Under the pieces are notes generated by a model, which saw only the letters and a list, made by a program, of their open reading frames with translations, was not told the DNA's origin and made no database searches. The translations under genes and the position numbers were made by a program. This document shows, in pieces, positions 12,767-25,017 of a stretch of DNA of 64,000 nucleotides (position 1 is its first letter; every line of letters begins with the position of its first letter). This DNA is from Baylisascaris procyonis (taxonomy: Eukaryota; Nematoda; Chromadorea; Rhabditida; Ascarididae), in the NCBI GenBank assembly GCA_037389465.1, contig JAZARR010000250.1, positions 310,001-374,000 on the forward strand, read 5' to 3'.

Positions 12767-13817
12767 CCAGAAGGGTGCAGATAATTTCCCCGTCTGACAT
12801 TTATTTAAAGCTTTCTAATTTATGCCTCAGTAATTGAGTTTTTTGGAGATGCAGCAACTAAATTAACTAACAATTCGAGCATCTGATATGTGGCATGTAC
12901 GACACTATTTTCAGTTAACATATGTTGTTTTTAGGTAAGAATAAGTGATGAGAATTCAACATCAGGAGGCATATTTCCTCAGCTGCGATCGTCTTTTCTT
13001 GGTTACATAAAAGGGTGCAGTGAGATGTGGGCAGTATGGGATTGTAAAGGGTGGTGCCTCGATGTGCCCACATCCACGATATCAGCTTCATTACCTCAGG
13101 TAATTTTGAAAATCATCGCAGCTATTCACAAAATTTGCGCTTTCGAATATATGCTCAATGAAGACTGATTTTGGACAAAAAGGCGAGTGATGATGGTACT
13201 CCCATGAACAATTCATCCCAGAGACATGGAATCGAAAGTAGGCAAAGCAGACTCTTTGAGAGGTTAATAACTCCACGAACGATGTTCATCGAAGACGATC
13301 TAGACTGATATGTGAAGTGAAGGTATTGAGACGGAACCGCCAAAAAACGAGCCTCATTGTCACTTAGTAACAAACGCCATACTGTTCAACTTGTTGGATT
13401 ACCGTGGTTAGGTGAAAGGAAAAGAATATATGAGCGGGCATGTGTAAAAACAGTAAGGCATATTGAAGTATTGTTTGTTGGGCCACGTAGAATGTGGTTT
13501 ATTCGCTGTGACATTGACTCTAGTTGTTCCAATATTCATCCTTATATTAACCCAATGACTAAATATTTAATTTTTCAATTGGTACAGTCTACCAGAACAC
13601 TAATTTATATCTCATCGTTATTAAAATATTTTGTGGAGTGCCATTTTCTTGATTGCGATGGTGTAATTTGTTGTTATTATAGGCGAACGAGAACGTCAAG
13701 CAAGGATTTGTCGCCAAACTCGATAAACAACTCATATTTCTTGCAATTGATGCAGCATTCGATGCGATCCTCAAAGAGACCGAGTTGGTTTTTCCTTTCA
13801 TTGATGCTTTTCCATAA
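8520..13817 (+). CDS. Gene A: unknown protein with repeated beta-rich modules
   Basis: I do not recognise this protein. Phase-consistent exons: 8520-8624, 9267-9419, 10192-10255, 10478-10533, 10627-10637, 11197-11308, 11624-11769, 12407-12500, 12935-13099, 13183-13237, 13331-13452 and 13683-13817. They encode 405 residues. Exon 2 could instead run to a GTATGG donor near 9520, and the 13331 exon to a GTACAG donor at 13582, which adds 43 residues; 10627-10637 and 13183-13237 are the least certain. The chain repeats a short pattern: a glycine, a hydrophobic strand, six to ten polar residues, then a strand with V-W or W-x-V. Examples are LGLVTNVSGTRATVWIF (about residues 11-27), RGMIVDECNDGWIVWSR (about 174-190), LGYIKGCSEMWAVWDCKG (about 268-285) and QGFVAKLDKQLIFLAID. 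GDWIHL follows the first copy. The strand pattern recalls OB or S1-like barrels, but that is inference. No signal peptide or membrane span is seen. Gene B, just downstream, carries the same kind of module. Confidence 0.72.
10627..10637 (+). other. Candidate 11-nt microexon of gene A
   Basis: GAAGTGAAGAG lies between TCTTCTTAAG and the strong donor GTAAGA. It supplies exactly the phase shift (0 to 2) needed to link the exon ending at 10533 to the exon starting at 11197, adding E-V-K and a split Arg codon. Without it the flanking exons are out of frame. Confidence 0.45.
12719..12762. repeat. (TA)n microsatellite
   Basis: About 44 bp of TA repeat inside the gene A intron between 12500 and 12935. 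Confidence 0.95.
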
Positions 13818-13905
13818 AATAAGCAAAACGAATAGCCATTATAACTTCAATTTTATTTGCATCTTTTTCTTTAGTATAGATTATGATCGAGTGGTGGGAT
13901 ATATT

Positions 13906-13908
13906 TAG
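13906..13908 (+). promoter_or_regulatory. Likely trans-splice acceptor of gene B
   Basis: TAG at the end of GGGATATATTTAG, six bases before the ATG at 13915. It lies about 90 bases after the stop codon of gene A, close to typical intercistronic spacing in nematode operons. A second candidate, TTTTTCTTTAG ending at 13874, lies further upstream. Confidence 0.45.
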
Positions 13909-13914
13909 CAATTA

Positions 13915-16900
13915 ATGCTTGTAATCGGTAAGTAGTTGAAATTGAGAAGGTATTTTTAGTGGCTTAATTGCTCTCTCTGTGAGTCTATAGTGAAGTATTT
14001 CAATTAATAGTGGATGTTGGAAAGCGTTGTTATCCTATACACGATGAGCACTTCCTTTTCCTCGTTCTTTGTTTATTCTGCTGTAAAAAAGTGGAATTTC
14101 TTTTTGTAGGTTTTAGTGTAATAAGTGAAAGAATTTTGCCAAATGATCCTCTTTTGAACTTATCGGAGAAAGTTCTGTCAGTAAGCATTGACAAAAAACA
14201 CTAAAACACTTCAACGTCGGTGGTCATCGAGTTTCGTTCATTACCAGTGAGGCTGAAAAGGTTCGATAGCCACCGAATTTCATTCGGTGACCATCAAAGA
14301 GTGTAACTGTTAATGTTCATTTCATTTTTGTGTGTGATTTTTCATTGAAGCGTCTTAAAGTAAGATCTCGGAAAATATCCCTTTCTCTGAGGATTTCTGC
14401 TTTCATTATAATTGCCATTTTGCAATTTAATTTTAACCAGGAATTATTTCAAAGCATTTCCATCGTTATGGGTTTATCCTTTAAACACAAGATTTTTGAA
14501 TTATACGAAAATTTGAAAAATCCTTAAAACACAATTCTGCGAAGAAATTCAGAATGAAAATAGGAAACTAGAAATTAAAATCAATAAAGTATATTTCAGA
14601 AAAAAATAAAGTATTTGTGGGGAAACTAAAACTCATAGAGCGTTGCATTAAATTCTTTCTTTTAAGGTGGACTTTTAGGCTTACCATTATTTTGCTTTTT
14701 ATCTCTGCAAAGAGGATTGTGGAATTGCCATAATGTATGTGAACAAAGAAGTGTATATCCTACTTGACGATATACATGGAAGAGCGGTTCCCATGGGAAG
14801 AATGAGAAAAAAATGAAAAAAATCCAAGTCTTGTTCATTTGTTCTCATCTATGAAAGAAGCAAATTTTTCCAAGTTTTATTCATACAACATCAAGCAGAG
14901 AAATGTATTATTTTTGACTACGATAGGTGACACTTATAAGCCATGGTCATTTAAGATATTCAAATGGATCGGCAATTCAACAAGGTGATTGGATCACTGC
15001 CGATATAACCACTGACGAGTCATGCCATGTGCGTATTGCGAACAATCCTCAAAAATTAGTCGAAACACCATTTCCCTCCCGTCTAAATGACAGCGGAGAT
15101 GTTGAGGTATGTTGTTTTGCTTTATTTTCAACTTATTGCTGGATAAAAGTGAGTGCTCGTGTTTGAGAGAACATCATAAGCTTTATTGTAAGCTTCCCTC
15201 TCTCTCTTGGTTACATTTTATTAAACATTTCATTCTTACATCTTCCAATAAGTTGAAAAATCTTTAAATTTCAAGTTTTGCAATCGGTTTATAGCATGCA
15301 ATTTCATATTTCTACATTCTGTGACGTAAGGATATAAACGATTTTGAGCAATTCGATATTACTTTGAGAATCTTTTTTAGAAACATTTTGCCCAACTCAT
15401 ATCTTTGCCAGCATTATTATTTTATATGTACAATAGTTGTATCAACAACTACGAAACGATTCACTATATGCTAAACGACCGAATCGATTTTTGAGAGAAA
15501 ATTTCGACAGTGACTTTCAAGCAAATGTTTTTAGGTTCAAACCATTATAAACAACTTTCGATTCATGAATCACGAACGTTTTGGGGAATCGGCGGATTTG
15601 GGATTGATAGCTGATATCTATGATGTTATCAATGGACATTCCACCGATAAACTTTTGGTTTGGTGTCATCGTTTAATGAAACCTCTTGAAAACGGATGCG
15701 TTTGGGCTCTAGTCAAAGGAGCGAAAATTCACAAGGTAAAAATAACTTCATTTAATTCTTTTTTTCTGCTTTTGTGATACGAGTTACATTGTTAGGATAG
15801 TAAATTCACTAAACGTTTGCAATTTTCTAATGTCGATATTGGTCGTATTTATGGTTCTTTGTAATGTGTTTCTTAGACTTTAATAGAATATTTCATAGGT
15901 TATTATCATATAATAACGTATTTTATTTATGAGTCGATTTTTTTAGTTGCACTTTTTTATTTAATTTCGTTTATGAGATTATAACGATCTAGTCAATTAA
16001 ATCGTTAATTTTTATTAAATCTCTTTTTAATTGTGTTTTAATTGTAGCATTTTTTTCAACGTCAAAACATGGACTGTTAAAATGTGGTTGGGTTAGTGCG
16101 AAATATGTGATGTTTTGAATGCGGATCGATTATAGCTACTGATAATCTCTAAATCGAAATGGTTGCGTGCATATCGCTAAACACTAAAAAACCGGGTCAT
16201 GCTGGTGATATTGTTCGGAAGAACTTTTAAGGTGGATGAAAAATTCGATGAAATGGGCGGTAAGCTTAGTGATGTATCGCAACGAAGACGCAGTGATCAT
16301 GCTTCAAGGAGCATCGATGAATTAAACATGACGATGCAGTCGGCTGCAAAGGTTCGCTTCATTTGATTATTCGAACTTGTTAGAATCGTTGTTTAGGTAT
16401 TGTTGTCATACGCTCTATTACTTCTTTTTTTAATCTTAATTCCCTTGGTCGTGGCTAGTGTGGCTATTTGAGCGAAAAGCTCACAGAGCGTTCATGTATT
16501 CCTAATTTTCTGTCTTGCTGCGTTTCGCATTTTTGCAAGCGATGGATGGTCCCCCATTAAGCGAATGATAGAGTGAACTCAAACTTGGGCGTATTGTTTG
16601 ATATGGCAGTTTTGTTTCGAGCACTGATTATGATTTCTTTCGTTTACGACCACTCGTATGGCCTTACAATTTTCCTCTCTTCGTTTAATTTTTTCGTTTA
16701 CAATTTTAATCGACATTTTGTCACAACTTTTGTGTGGCAGTGTAAAAGAATGCAGATGGATTATAAAATGATGCATGTTCCCTATATTTTACACATTATC
16801 TTTGCTAAATTAAGGAAAACTATGAGGGGCATGGTATTTCTCATTCACAGTTTAAAGAACACTGTCGTCATTTTCCTCTTTATGTGGAATAGAGATTTGT

Positions 16901-17448
16901 TTTTCATTGCCTCTTTGGTACCGCTTAGTTTTAGGGATACTTCCTAGGAGTGGTAGGAAAATTTTTCGATGGATTTTCCAGCATTTGGGATGAGCAAATA
17001 TTTCCTCTCGCACGCAGTGCGACATATACTATGAATAGTGAATAAAATATAAACAAGTATTTTGCGACACGATAAATATCCAGAATGAATATTTGAAAGA
17101 AGATTGAAAGTCGTCATGGGTCATCGAACAGCCGAAATTATGAATCAAAAATCTCATTTTTCCCTCCTCTATCTCTCTACTCCTTGTGCCTTATTCAAAC
17201 CACTTGTTCTTTCTTCCTCATACTAAATGCCCATTTGTGAAATCTTTAAACGTTCCAAAGGATCTCCCTGATGTGATGAGAGCGCATGCAAGGAAAACTG
17301 TGTTTTCCAGAGAATGGAAACGACAACAGTTGCCGAATTGCTGGATTGTATGCGCAGTGTGATTTCATGCCATGAAATCCGTCGAATAATAAAACGGGTC
17401 AACCCCCAGCTTCACAATGAAATTATCAACATGTTGATGAACTTATGA
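13915..17448 (+). CDS. Gene B: unknown protein related to gene A
   Basis: I do not recognise this protein. Phase-consistent exons: 13915-13927, 14011-14180, 14715-14786, 14927-15106, 15535-15735, 16232-16351 and 17311-17448. They encode 297 residues. The first coding exon is tiny (M-L-V-I plus one base, donor GTAAGT) and opens into DVGKRCYPIHDEHF. Residues about 62-85 (DCGIAIMYVNKEVYILLDD) match the layout of the first module of gene A. The next exon then carries QQGDWITADI, parallel to ALGDWIHL in A, with the intron in the same phase between them. A further module follows (ADLGLIADIYDV, DKLLVWCH, NGCVWALVKGAKIHK). The C-terminus is polar (SQRRRSDHASRS) and then helical, with IRRIIKRVNPQLHNEIINML before the stop. 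Exon 14715 has a weak acceptor (GCAAAGAG) and a weak donor (GTTCCC). Exon 16232 uses an AAG acceptor. The start is chosen because it alone gives the needed phase and sits behind an acceptor. Confidence 0.68.
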
Positions 17449-18590
17449 GCGAAGTTTTTACGAAATTTTTTCCACTTTTCTTGGGCATTTCTCATTATTG
17501 TTCACTTTACATCTGCTGTTTCTAGCTTATTAAATTGAATGTTTTGTTTATGGAATTGCAATCTGCGGTATAAAGGTCTTTTCCTTTCTATATCTCTGTT
17601 ACCTCTTACAACCGGTTTTGTCCAGTTCCTTTATCTCTTACTACTCTCTTGTATTTCCTCATACGGATCTGTTGGCATTTACGACCGCTACACTACCATC
17701 ATTGGTAGTTGCACCTATGATTCTGCATTCACATTTGAATTATTATATTCCTGAGAATCGATCTCTTGAGATGGCGCTTATCGGGTTGTGTTATATATAA
17801 ACTAACCAGACAGCTCCACAGCAGTCCACGATTGCTCTGAATAGATTCCTTGAATGGGGGTATGTACGAGGCGTGATCTGGCGGTCATGGGGCTATCGCC
17901 GGATGGGGGTGCGCAAGTTGATTTTCCACTGTATTTTATATCCATAATTAGCTTGCTTATTGACATGGCCAGTCTGGTCTTCATCTCAGTTATTATACTT
18001 ACTGTTCTTGTCCTTCAAAATGCTGCATTTCAGAATGCATCCAACCACTAGAAACGTAGTGTTCTTGGTTTTTGGTGGCTAATACCAAAACGTTCCACCA
18101 GTAAATGGAGTCCTACACGGATCTCCGATCATGAAGACGGATCTCCGTCTTCATGATACGTTGTCACAGCGCGCATAACACCATCAGTACACAACAGTTG
18201 TCGCATTTTAAGAATATTTCATCATAGTGCGATGTGTTTCTTTTATTTTACGAGAGGTTCCCGGCCTCCTTTTATGAGATTCTGTAGAAAAGGGAATTTA
18301 GTATCCTTCTCAAGATTGCCTTGCGGCACTTTCGATAACTGTTTGGCCATACTCGAGTAGAATGGAGTAGTTCGCGTTAGTTCTTTGTAAAAGTGGAGGG
18401 AAGAACTCTTGCATTCATTTTTTATGAATGAAGAAAATTTTGGGGGAAATGAATATTTATAAAAAGGTATAATTCCAGCAAATTATTATTACAAATTATT
18501 ATTATTACATATCCAGTGATGTGAATTCCATTACTGGAATCAGTTTATCATCGTCCCACCTTGGAGGTAACATGTTTAGAGGGGGTTAAT
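17449..18590 (+). other. Region downstream of gene B with orphan open frames
   Basis: Two frames here look somewhat protein-like but cannot be tied to a gene. One, 17618-17800, contains FPHTDLLAFTTATLPSLVV. The other, 17854-18051, reads MGVCTRRDLAVMGLSPDGG and then a hydrophobic span, ending in QNAAFQNASNH. GC content rises in 17850-18200 and a perfect hairpin lies at 18128-18157. Together with the retrotransposon tail that follows, mobile-element debris is a reasonable reading, but it is not shown. Confidence 0.35.
18128..18157. repeat. Perfect 14-bp inverted repeat
   Basis: ATCATGAAGACGGA, then TC, then the exact reverse complement. The half-motif ACGGATCTCC also occurs just upstream near 18117, so the arm has a partial direct repeat as well. 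Confidence 0.9.
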
Positions 18591-18594
18591 TGTG

Positions 18595-18800
18595 ACTAAG
18601 CGAATCCTTGAGTGGTGCCCAAGAGACATGAAGCAACCACGGGGCAGACCGCCAACAAGATGGGAAAGCCCACTGCGGCGCCTGTGTGGAGTTACATGGA
18701 TGCGGAAAGCTGAGGATCGTGATAAATGGAAGGGATGCTAGCTGCATATGGAGGGAACGATGAAATCGATGAAATCACGGCTCTTCAAAGTGTTCAAAAA
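18595..18800 (+). mobile_element. Tail of a non-LTR retrotransposon endonuclease-reverse transcriptase ORF (fragment)
   Basis: Frame 18595-18741 has 49 codons including the stop. It reads TKRILEWCPRDMKQPRGRPP, continues with TRW, then a tryptophan-rich stretch and AEDRDKWKGC. The W-x-P-R, P-R-G-R-P-P-x-R-W and A-x-D-R-x-x-W motifs are the familiar C-terminal tail of endonuclease-reverse transcriptases of RTE/CR1-like LINEs in invertebrates. After the stop a short frame continues with MKSRLFKVFKKL to about 18800. No catalytic domain is nearby, so this is a 5'-truncated or eroded copy. Confidence 0.8.
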
Positions 18801-19137
18801 ATTGTGACCGTCTCAAGTGGTTATAATTCGTGGCATTTCCATCGTTACACGTGGGAAGTTGCGCTCGAGCCTTTTAGGTAAGAAGAAGAGGTGTTCCTCC
18901 TCGTATCCTTTAATTCTGTTGGCCGATATTTAGTTCTTTGCGTGTTTGCGTTTGGACTATTCCTACTTTATTTATCGGACTATTGCAGCAGCGGAGACCA
19001 CGTCGGCCTTCGGCCGATGCCATGCTCCTTTGAAGACAAACCTTTTATATAGGCCTGAAGATTAGCCAAAAGACTTTTTAATAATTGCCTGCATTTTCTC
19101 TTTACATATTACCTAGAATTTTTCTCTTAAATGCCAC
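18801..19137. other. Intergenic, nothing recognised
   Basis: A moderately GC-rich stretch around 18990-19030 (includes CGTCGGCCTTCGGCCGATG, a small inverted repeat). No gene is seen. Confidence 0.4.
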
Positions 19138-19360
<223 letters not shown>

Positions 19361-22300
19361 TATATTTACAAACTATAAAGAGGTATAATCGATCTATAGT
19401 CGATAAGCTATAGTCGATAATAGTCTGAGTCGACCTCTGAGTCGACTATAAAAGCCGGCCAAACAGGATAGTGCGATCGGAGAGCAGCGCATGCCTGGTG
19501 AAATCACAGGCTGTTTCCATCTCATGTTGCTAGAACGCTAGTAGAGTCGTATTATTTCATAGGGAACACTTTTATATGCAGATTTATCTGCTTGTATTAA
19601 TGTGGCGCTTAGTAATATTCTCTCTGCACAGACTGGTTTTTAGTTGGCAGTTACTGAGAAGAACTCGTTTTTTTTCGCCATGCAGTATAACGAATAGTTC
19701 CTAAAAGGCATCGTAGATAACCTTCTAATCTCTTCTGATTTTCAAAAAATTGCGACCTCGGGATTGTGATTCATAATCTAAGGTTTCCAATTTGCGACCT
19801 TATTCATTCAAATTTTTTTTTGCGCCGATTTTTTCTTCTTCCTAAATTAAAAAGCCGGCTTCACTCGAGTACGACATCGAATCTGCTCGCTCCTCTTCTT
19901 ATGATGTGGTACAATTGGAAGACTCTGCCACACGAAACTGTTAGACTGTACGTTATAAGGCGTGCAGTTGAAGTCTGCGCATTATGCGAAGACTTGCACA
20001 AGTATCGCGCGAAAAAAGAATAGAAGTCGTTGTTTCTCCGGAAAAAATGTGAATCGTGGAATTTTTTCATTAGGCGCATCTGTGCCGGTAAGATGTTCCA
20101 CCCATAGATTTGCTTCTTGTGGCTGATTTTCGGCGATTGAGAAACGGCGAGAATTAGGGAGAACCCAGACGCACAAGGGGGGGGGTTTGGGGTAATACCT
20201 CATACAGTTTCTGGCCTCTGTCTATTCCATTCTTTTGTGAGTACCAGGTCTCCGTTTTTTGATCCTCTTCTCTGACCTGCGCATCTTCAACTAGTATGCC
20301 ATAACCGACGAGATTGTGGCCACACAATTCTTAATCAAACCTGATTTTTTTTTTGCGACCATTCGCTTCAGTTTAATGTCTTTCCGTCGTCAGAGTAGAG
20401 TTTCTTATTTATACAATAAGCAACAAATATTATGTTGATACGTCGATATCTCAAATCTTCCTTCATGATGCATGTTCTGCTTTCATGTGTCTTCTTAGCA
20501 TCGCCTCACTTGTTATTGCATTTTATATTTTATTGCTTTCATTAAACGCTATTCTTTCAAAATACTTAAATATTTTGAATCAGCGTTTCGCATTTTATGG
20601 GTTTTGCTTTTTAACCATGCTGTTTGTACGGGACTGGAGTGCTCATTGATATGAGGTGTTCTGCATAAAGGTTGATCGTCACATATCTTTTATGCATATC
20701 GATTCATTTCAGTTAAGGTTTTATTATTGACGTTATAGACAAACGTATGCTCAAGTAGAAATAAAATCTTGAGGAAGGAAGTGTTGGTCGGGGAGAGGGG
20801 AGAGGGAGGGGAGTATCAGGGAGTGGAAAACACTGAAAGCGGTAACTCTGTGTTAAAACAACTAGCACGTAGTTTTATTGGTCTGGTAGTGATTCTGCAA
20901 GCAAAGTTCATTTCTTACGATGGTGTTCGGATACGTTTTTCTCTCGACAAGTAAATATATGCGACCTGGCGCATATATTGGCATATTCAGGAAATACTAC
21001 GCCGATGCCAGTGCTGCTACCTATTCGTTTCCGGCACTTTCAAGAGTAGTAAACGCACCGATCGGGCTAATCCTCTTTGCCCAATTACGCGATCCTTCTT
21101 GCAGAGTTCTAGCTAGGAGATCGGTGTGCTATGCGCCAAGAATGAGGCTTGTATTTTGTGAATTCATCATCCATTATCATATCATATTACGATCCCGTGT
21201 GTTAATCTATAAAGTTTATATAAAATAAAGTTGTAACGATCAAGTTGTTTGTTGCCTTATCCTTTCGTTGTCGTTCTTCGATTTGTTGTTAATACCTTTG
21301 AAACAGATTTTTTGTGCCTTTCGTTATAGCATTCGTACTTAATTTAAATTCTATTTTAATAGACAATAAAGTAACAAAAAATCGATTACGTCCATCGACG
21401 ATTCGATCGACAATGAAGAGATGCTCGAGGGGATATTGCTTTGCTCGCTGATAAAAAATCAATTGAATTTTGCGAATGATAATAAGTAAGTTAGAGCAGA
21501 TATTTGGTGTGATTGATGGACAGTGATAGGGAATGCCTATTTCTAGTTCCATTAAGGTTTTTTCTATAGGAAGTCTTCTGAGAGTTCTAACCTTTTCAGG
21601 AAGGTAAGTTCAACGGCTTATAGGGAAGTAGAGAAGGGATGGGAGGGGGGGGGGGGGAGGGGAAGGTCATTAGCTCACCACGACGACGAAGCAGTTTATA
21701 AAGGCGCGGAATGGCAAGCAAAAATTAGCATGCGCACTTTTAGCGCTTGCTATCACCGCCGCTCATTTCCATTCACACTTCCGGTGCACGCCGCCTTTAG
21801 CGATGTTTCCATCTGCAATCCTTTTTGTAGCCTTTGGTATTTAGAATAGGTGATTAGAATTTTGTTCTCGTTCGATACTTGTTATTGATGACAGAGAGAA
21901 GGGGGTGGAGGGAGATGGTCGTCGATCTGTGGGGAGGGTAGATGCAGGGTGGGGTGTGGGAATAGGCAAGTAGGGAATGCTGTAAAAATTAGCTTTTTTT
22001 AAAGGGGACTGCAGTACGTAAAACGTTCTGAACCTATTTTAGCTCAGCATCGTGGTTCAATGAAATAAACGCAAAAAATGCGATATTAATGGTGCTTTTA
22101 TTGGAAACTGATGGCAACAACGGTTTAAAAATACGTCACGCAAGAAACCCCCAGGGGCTTTACTTGCTCACTTAATGTTTCATTTGATCGTCCGCAGAAA
22201 AATAGTGGTTTGGGCCAAATACTTCTAGCGATGATGTTAGTGTTGCTTCACTCTCGATGACTATTGCTCTAGGATTGCACTAGTGATGCTATCTGCTCAA

Positions 22301-24986
22301 CTGCAACGTTGGCGTCACACAAGTCGACAAGTGTCATCGTATCAGAAGGCCATGTCTGGACTCTTCCTTCCTTTTATCTTCCCTCGCCATGTTCTTTTTT
22401 CCTATATTTTTCTATTTCTCATTCCTTCGAAAAAAATTTTTAATTGCTTGTTAGAAAAGGGATATAGGATAGGCGAAAACTGTGGTTGGACCACTCTCGA
22501 AGGATAAAAACATATTTTCAGTCACATTTATGAAAATGTGACTCGAGCTTTCTCGAATCTAACTGAGCCTAGTCATGTGCTTCACTGAGTCTGAGCAGAC
22601 ATCTGATGCATCGTTTCGCCTGGCCACTTCATGTCCCCCTTCGAGGTGCTCTGCCTATGTTTTCCTATGCGTGAATGAGGTTACGTTCCCCTCAAACGCG
22701 GACTGGTCACGCTTTCTCATATGCCACCAATTTCGGAAGGGTACCAAACCATAGATAAGAGCCTATCCTAGGCAGCTACCCGTCTCCCCTACACAAAACT
22801 TGATATTTTTTTCAAAGTACGCTTCATCTGGTTTCCCATTTGTTTGGCACGAATGTTTCATGAATTACCTTTCATTTATTTTATTTCATTTACTTTTGAG
22901 GGTTTACCGCTATGGTCCACCTAGATTTGGTTTATCTGCTGGTGAGATTTATTCATATGTGCTTCTGTGATTTTCGAACACGTATTTTCTTATATCTTCA
23001 TACCGAACATAAATTCGTCACCATATTTACCTTCTCTGTTTAGTTCACAATGTAGATGCTTCTATACCTCGCTTTTAATAAATCAGACATTACTATTCCA
23101 TAAGGAAGTTAATTAAGTAAGTTTCGTCTCATTTCTTATTCAGTGCTTCTTTATCTCTTTCGTTTCTTTTTCCTTCTCGTTTCCCATCTTTGATTTCTTC
23201 GTTTTCTTTATTGTGTCTTTATCAAATATTTCGTAGCGTTTAGGAGTGAGGTGCGGTAACTTTAGCGCTGCAAAGATCGCAAAAGATTTTGCAACGAATG
23301 TTTGAATTTATTTGCGGGAAATTTTTTCGCGGGAATCTACTTTTTTCATCCCTTATGGGTATTAAAACTGCTGCCATTGATTCTTTATTCGAAAAGGTCG
23401 GACTCTTTGCACTGAAGGGTTATAAGATAGGTCGGGGGGTTACTTTTTGCATTGAAGGTTATAAAATATGATATTAGGTGGGTATGCTTATGCACACGTG
23501 GAATCTTTAATTATTATTTTTAGTAATACTATATATTGGTATATGCTTTCATTGCATCTTTGGCTCTTCGCGCAACATGGCTATAAAATTGAAAAAGCGC
23601 ATATTGCGCCTACCCATGGTGCGCTTACCTGCTTATGTTTACCTTAAGTGCGCTGTAGACAGTGATGCGCCCATGAGGGGGTCTCAGCTTTAGTAATTTT
23701 TAAGAGATTCACCTAATTTTTGCATATTTAATATCAGATTGCAGATAGAATGCAGAACGCCTTTTTTTGGGAATCTAGTTCTACCGTTAGCGTATTTGTG
23801 TCTACACAACATGATCGCTTTCTCTTTTGTTTAGGACTCATAGTGCCATACTATGGAAAGGCATTCTAGACATTGTTGCCGCCCTTCCAAACGTATCTTT
23901 TTTCATCTCCAATGGAATTTCACATCCGAAACCTTTTCATAGTCAAGAGATTATGAAGAATCAAACATTAGTAGAAGACGGTGATTTGATTTCCAGAAAA
24001 TCATCGAAAAGCTAACTTTTCCATCGTTATAATTCAAGTGCTGCATAGCCGATGAATGCTGTTATCCAATTTATTAATTGCCAAGGAAAGGGATGATCAC
24101 TGTGTACCTTCGTGCTTTTTTTCCTTTTACTGTTGCGTTGTTTTATTCGAACATTCTGAGTTCAGGCTGTAAATAAGCTGAATATTTGTTGCTCATTCTT
24201 GAATTCTTGCTGCAACACGTTGGTCATGGATCGCTCCAACAATGTGTTGAATAGAGATTCTCAAACGTACTCGTTTCTTTGTTCGCGCAAGCGAAAACTT
24301 CTCTCTGGTTTTTCGTCATCCAGTTCCTTTCTGGGTAAATCAACACTTCCTCTTCCCCATTTCCTTCCCTTTTCGTCCTTCTTCGTCCCCGCGGCTCTCA
24401 TATAAACCAAGACTTGGCCTCTCCCACTTCCTTCCTTCTTTGTTGCTGTAGTTATTTTGACTTCACAGGAAGCACCTGATCCATCTCACTGTTTATTAGT
24501 TCATTTGTTTGCATTTGTGAACATTATGTATAAAGACCTGAAATACACATTCTCGGTGGTGATATTCTCCTACAACATGGGTTTTTTTTATTTGTTTGAA
24601 CTTTATAGGGTCGTGTTTTTCTTCTTCGATTGCTTATAATCCCCTCCATCTTTCAGTCTTTCTTCACTTGTGTCCAAATTTTGTTGAGAATCTAGATTAA
24701 ATCCGGTCTTGGTCGCTATCGATACTAAAACCTGATTTAATCCAAATCAGCGTTCTTTTTCTGAACGGGGGAATATAGATGTTTTTGATGACTCATTGCT
24801 ATGATTGGCATCCATCTTTAAAGCCCTGATACCTTCACACAGCTGCACCTCTTCTTGCTTGCCTCTCTTGGTTCTATTGCGCTGCGAAGTCCGTTATTTA
24901 ATGCTTTATTTATTTTGCTTGCATCATTTTTGCTGTTACAACGCTTACGAGCTTTTGCTTCTGTCTATTGCTCACTGATATATTTA
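19361..24986. other. Intergenic region before the RPA gene
   Basis: No defensible gene. Items seen: short direct repeats of TATAGTCGATAA around 19390-19425. A protein-like open end at 19855-19944 (PASLEYDIESARSSSYDVVQ, then a stop) has no convincing upstream exon. A 102-codon open frame lies at 20920-21228. A purine-rich block lies at 20770-20830, with G runs of 9 at 20177 and 13 at 21645. A GC-richer block at 22560-22800 resembles dispersed-repeat sequence. Near-duplicate GCA(C/T)TGAAGG-GTTATAA segments occur at 23409-23470. Confidence 0.4.
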
Positions 24987-24989
24987 CAG
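24987..24989 (+). promoter_or_regulatory. Likely spliced-leader acceptor of the RPA gene
   Basis: CAG at the end of GATATATTTACAG, 28 bases upstream of the ATG at 25018. No upstream coding exon is needed to complete the protein, so trans-splicing is the simplest reading (inference). Confidence 0.5.
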
Positions 24990-25017
24990 TTTTAAGGCTG
25001 AAGATAGAAGTTGAAGA

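Noticed and set aside
16573..16947. 124-codon open frame inside gene B
   Set aside because: T-rich intron sequence between two phase-0 exons; no motif and no splice pair.
17618..17800. Frame slightly resembling the end of a sideroflexin
   Set aside because: None of the other sideroflexin exons can be found nearby and the similarity is short.
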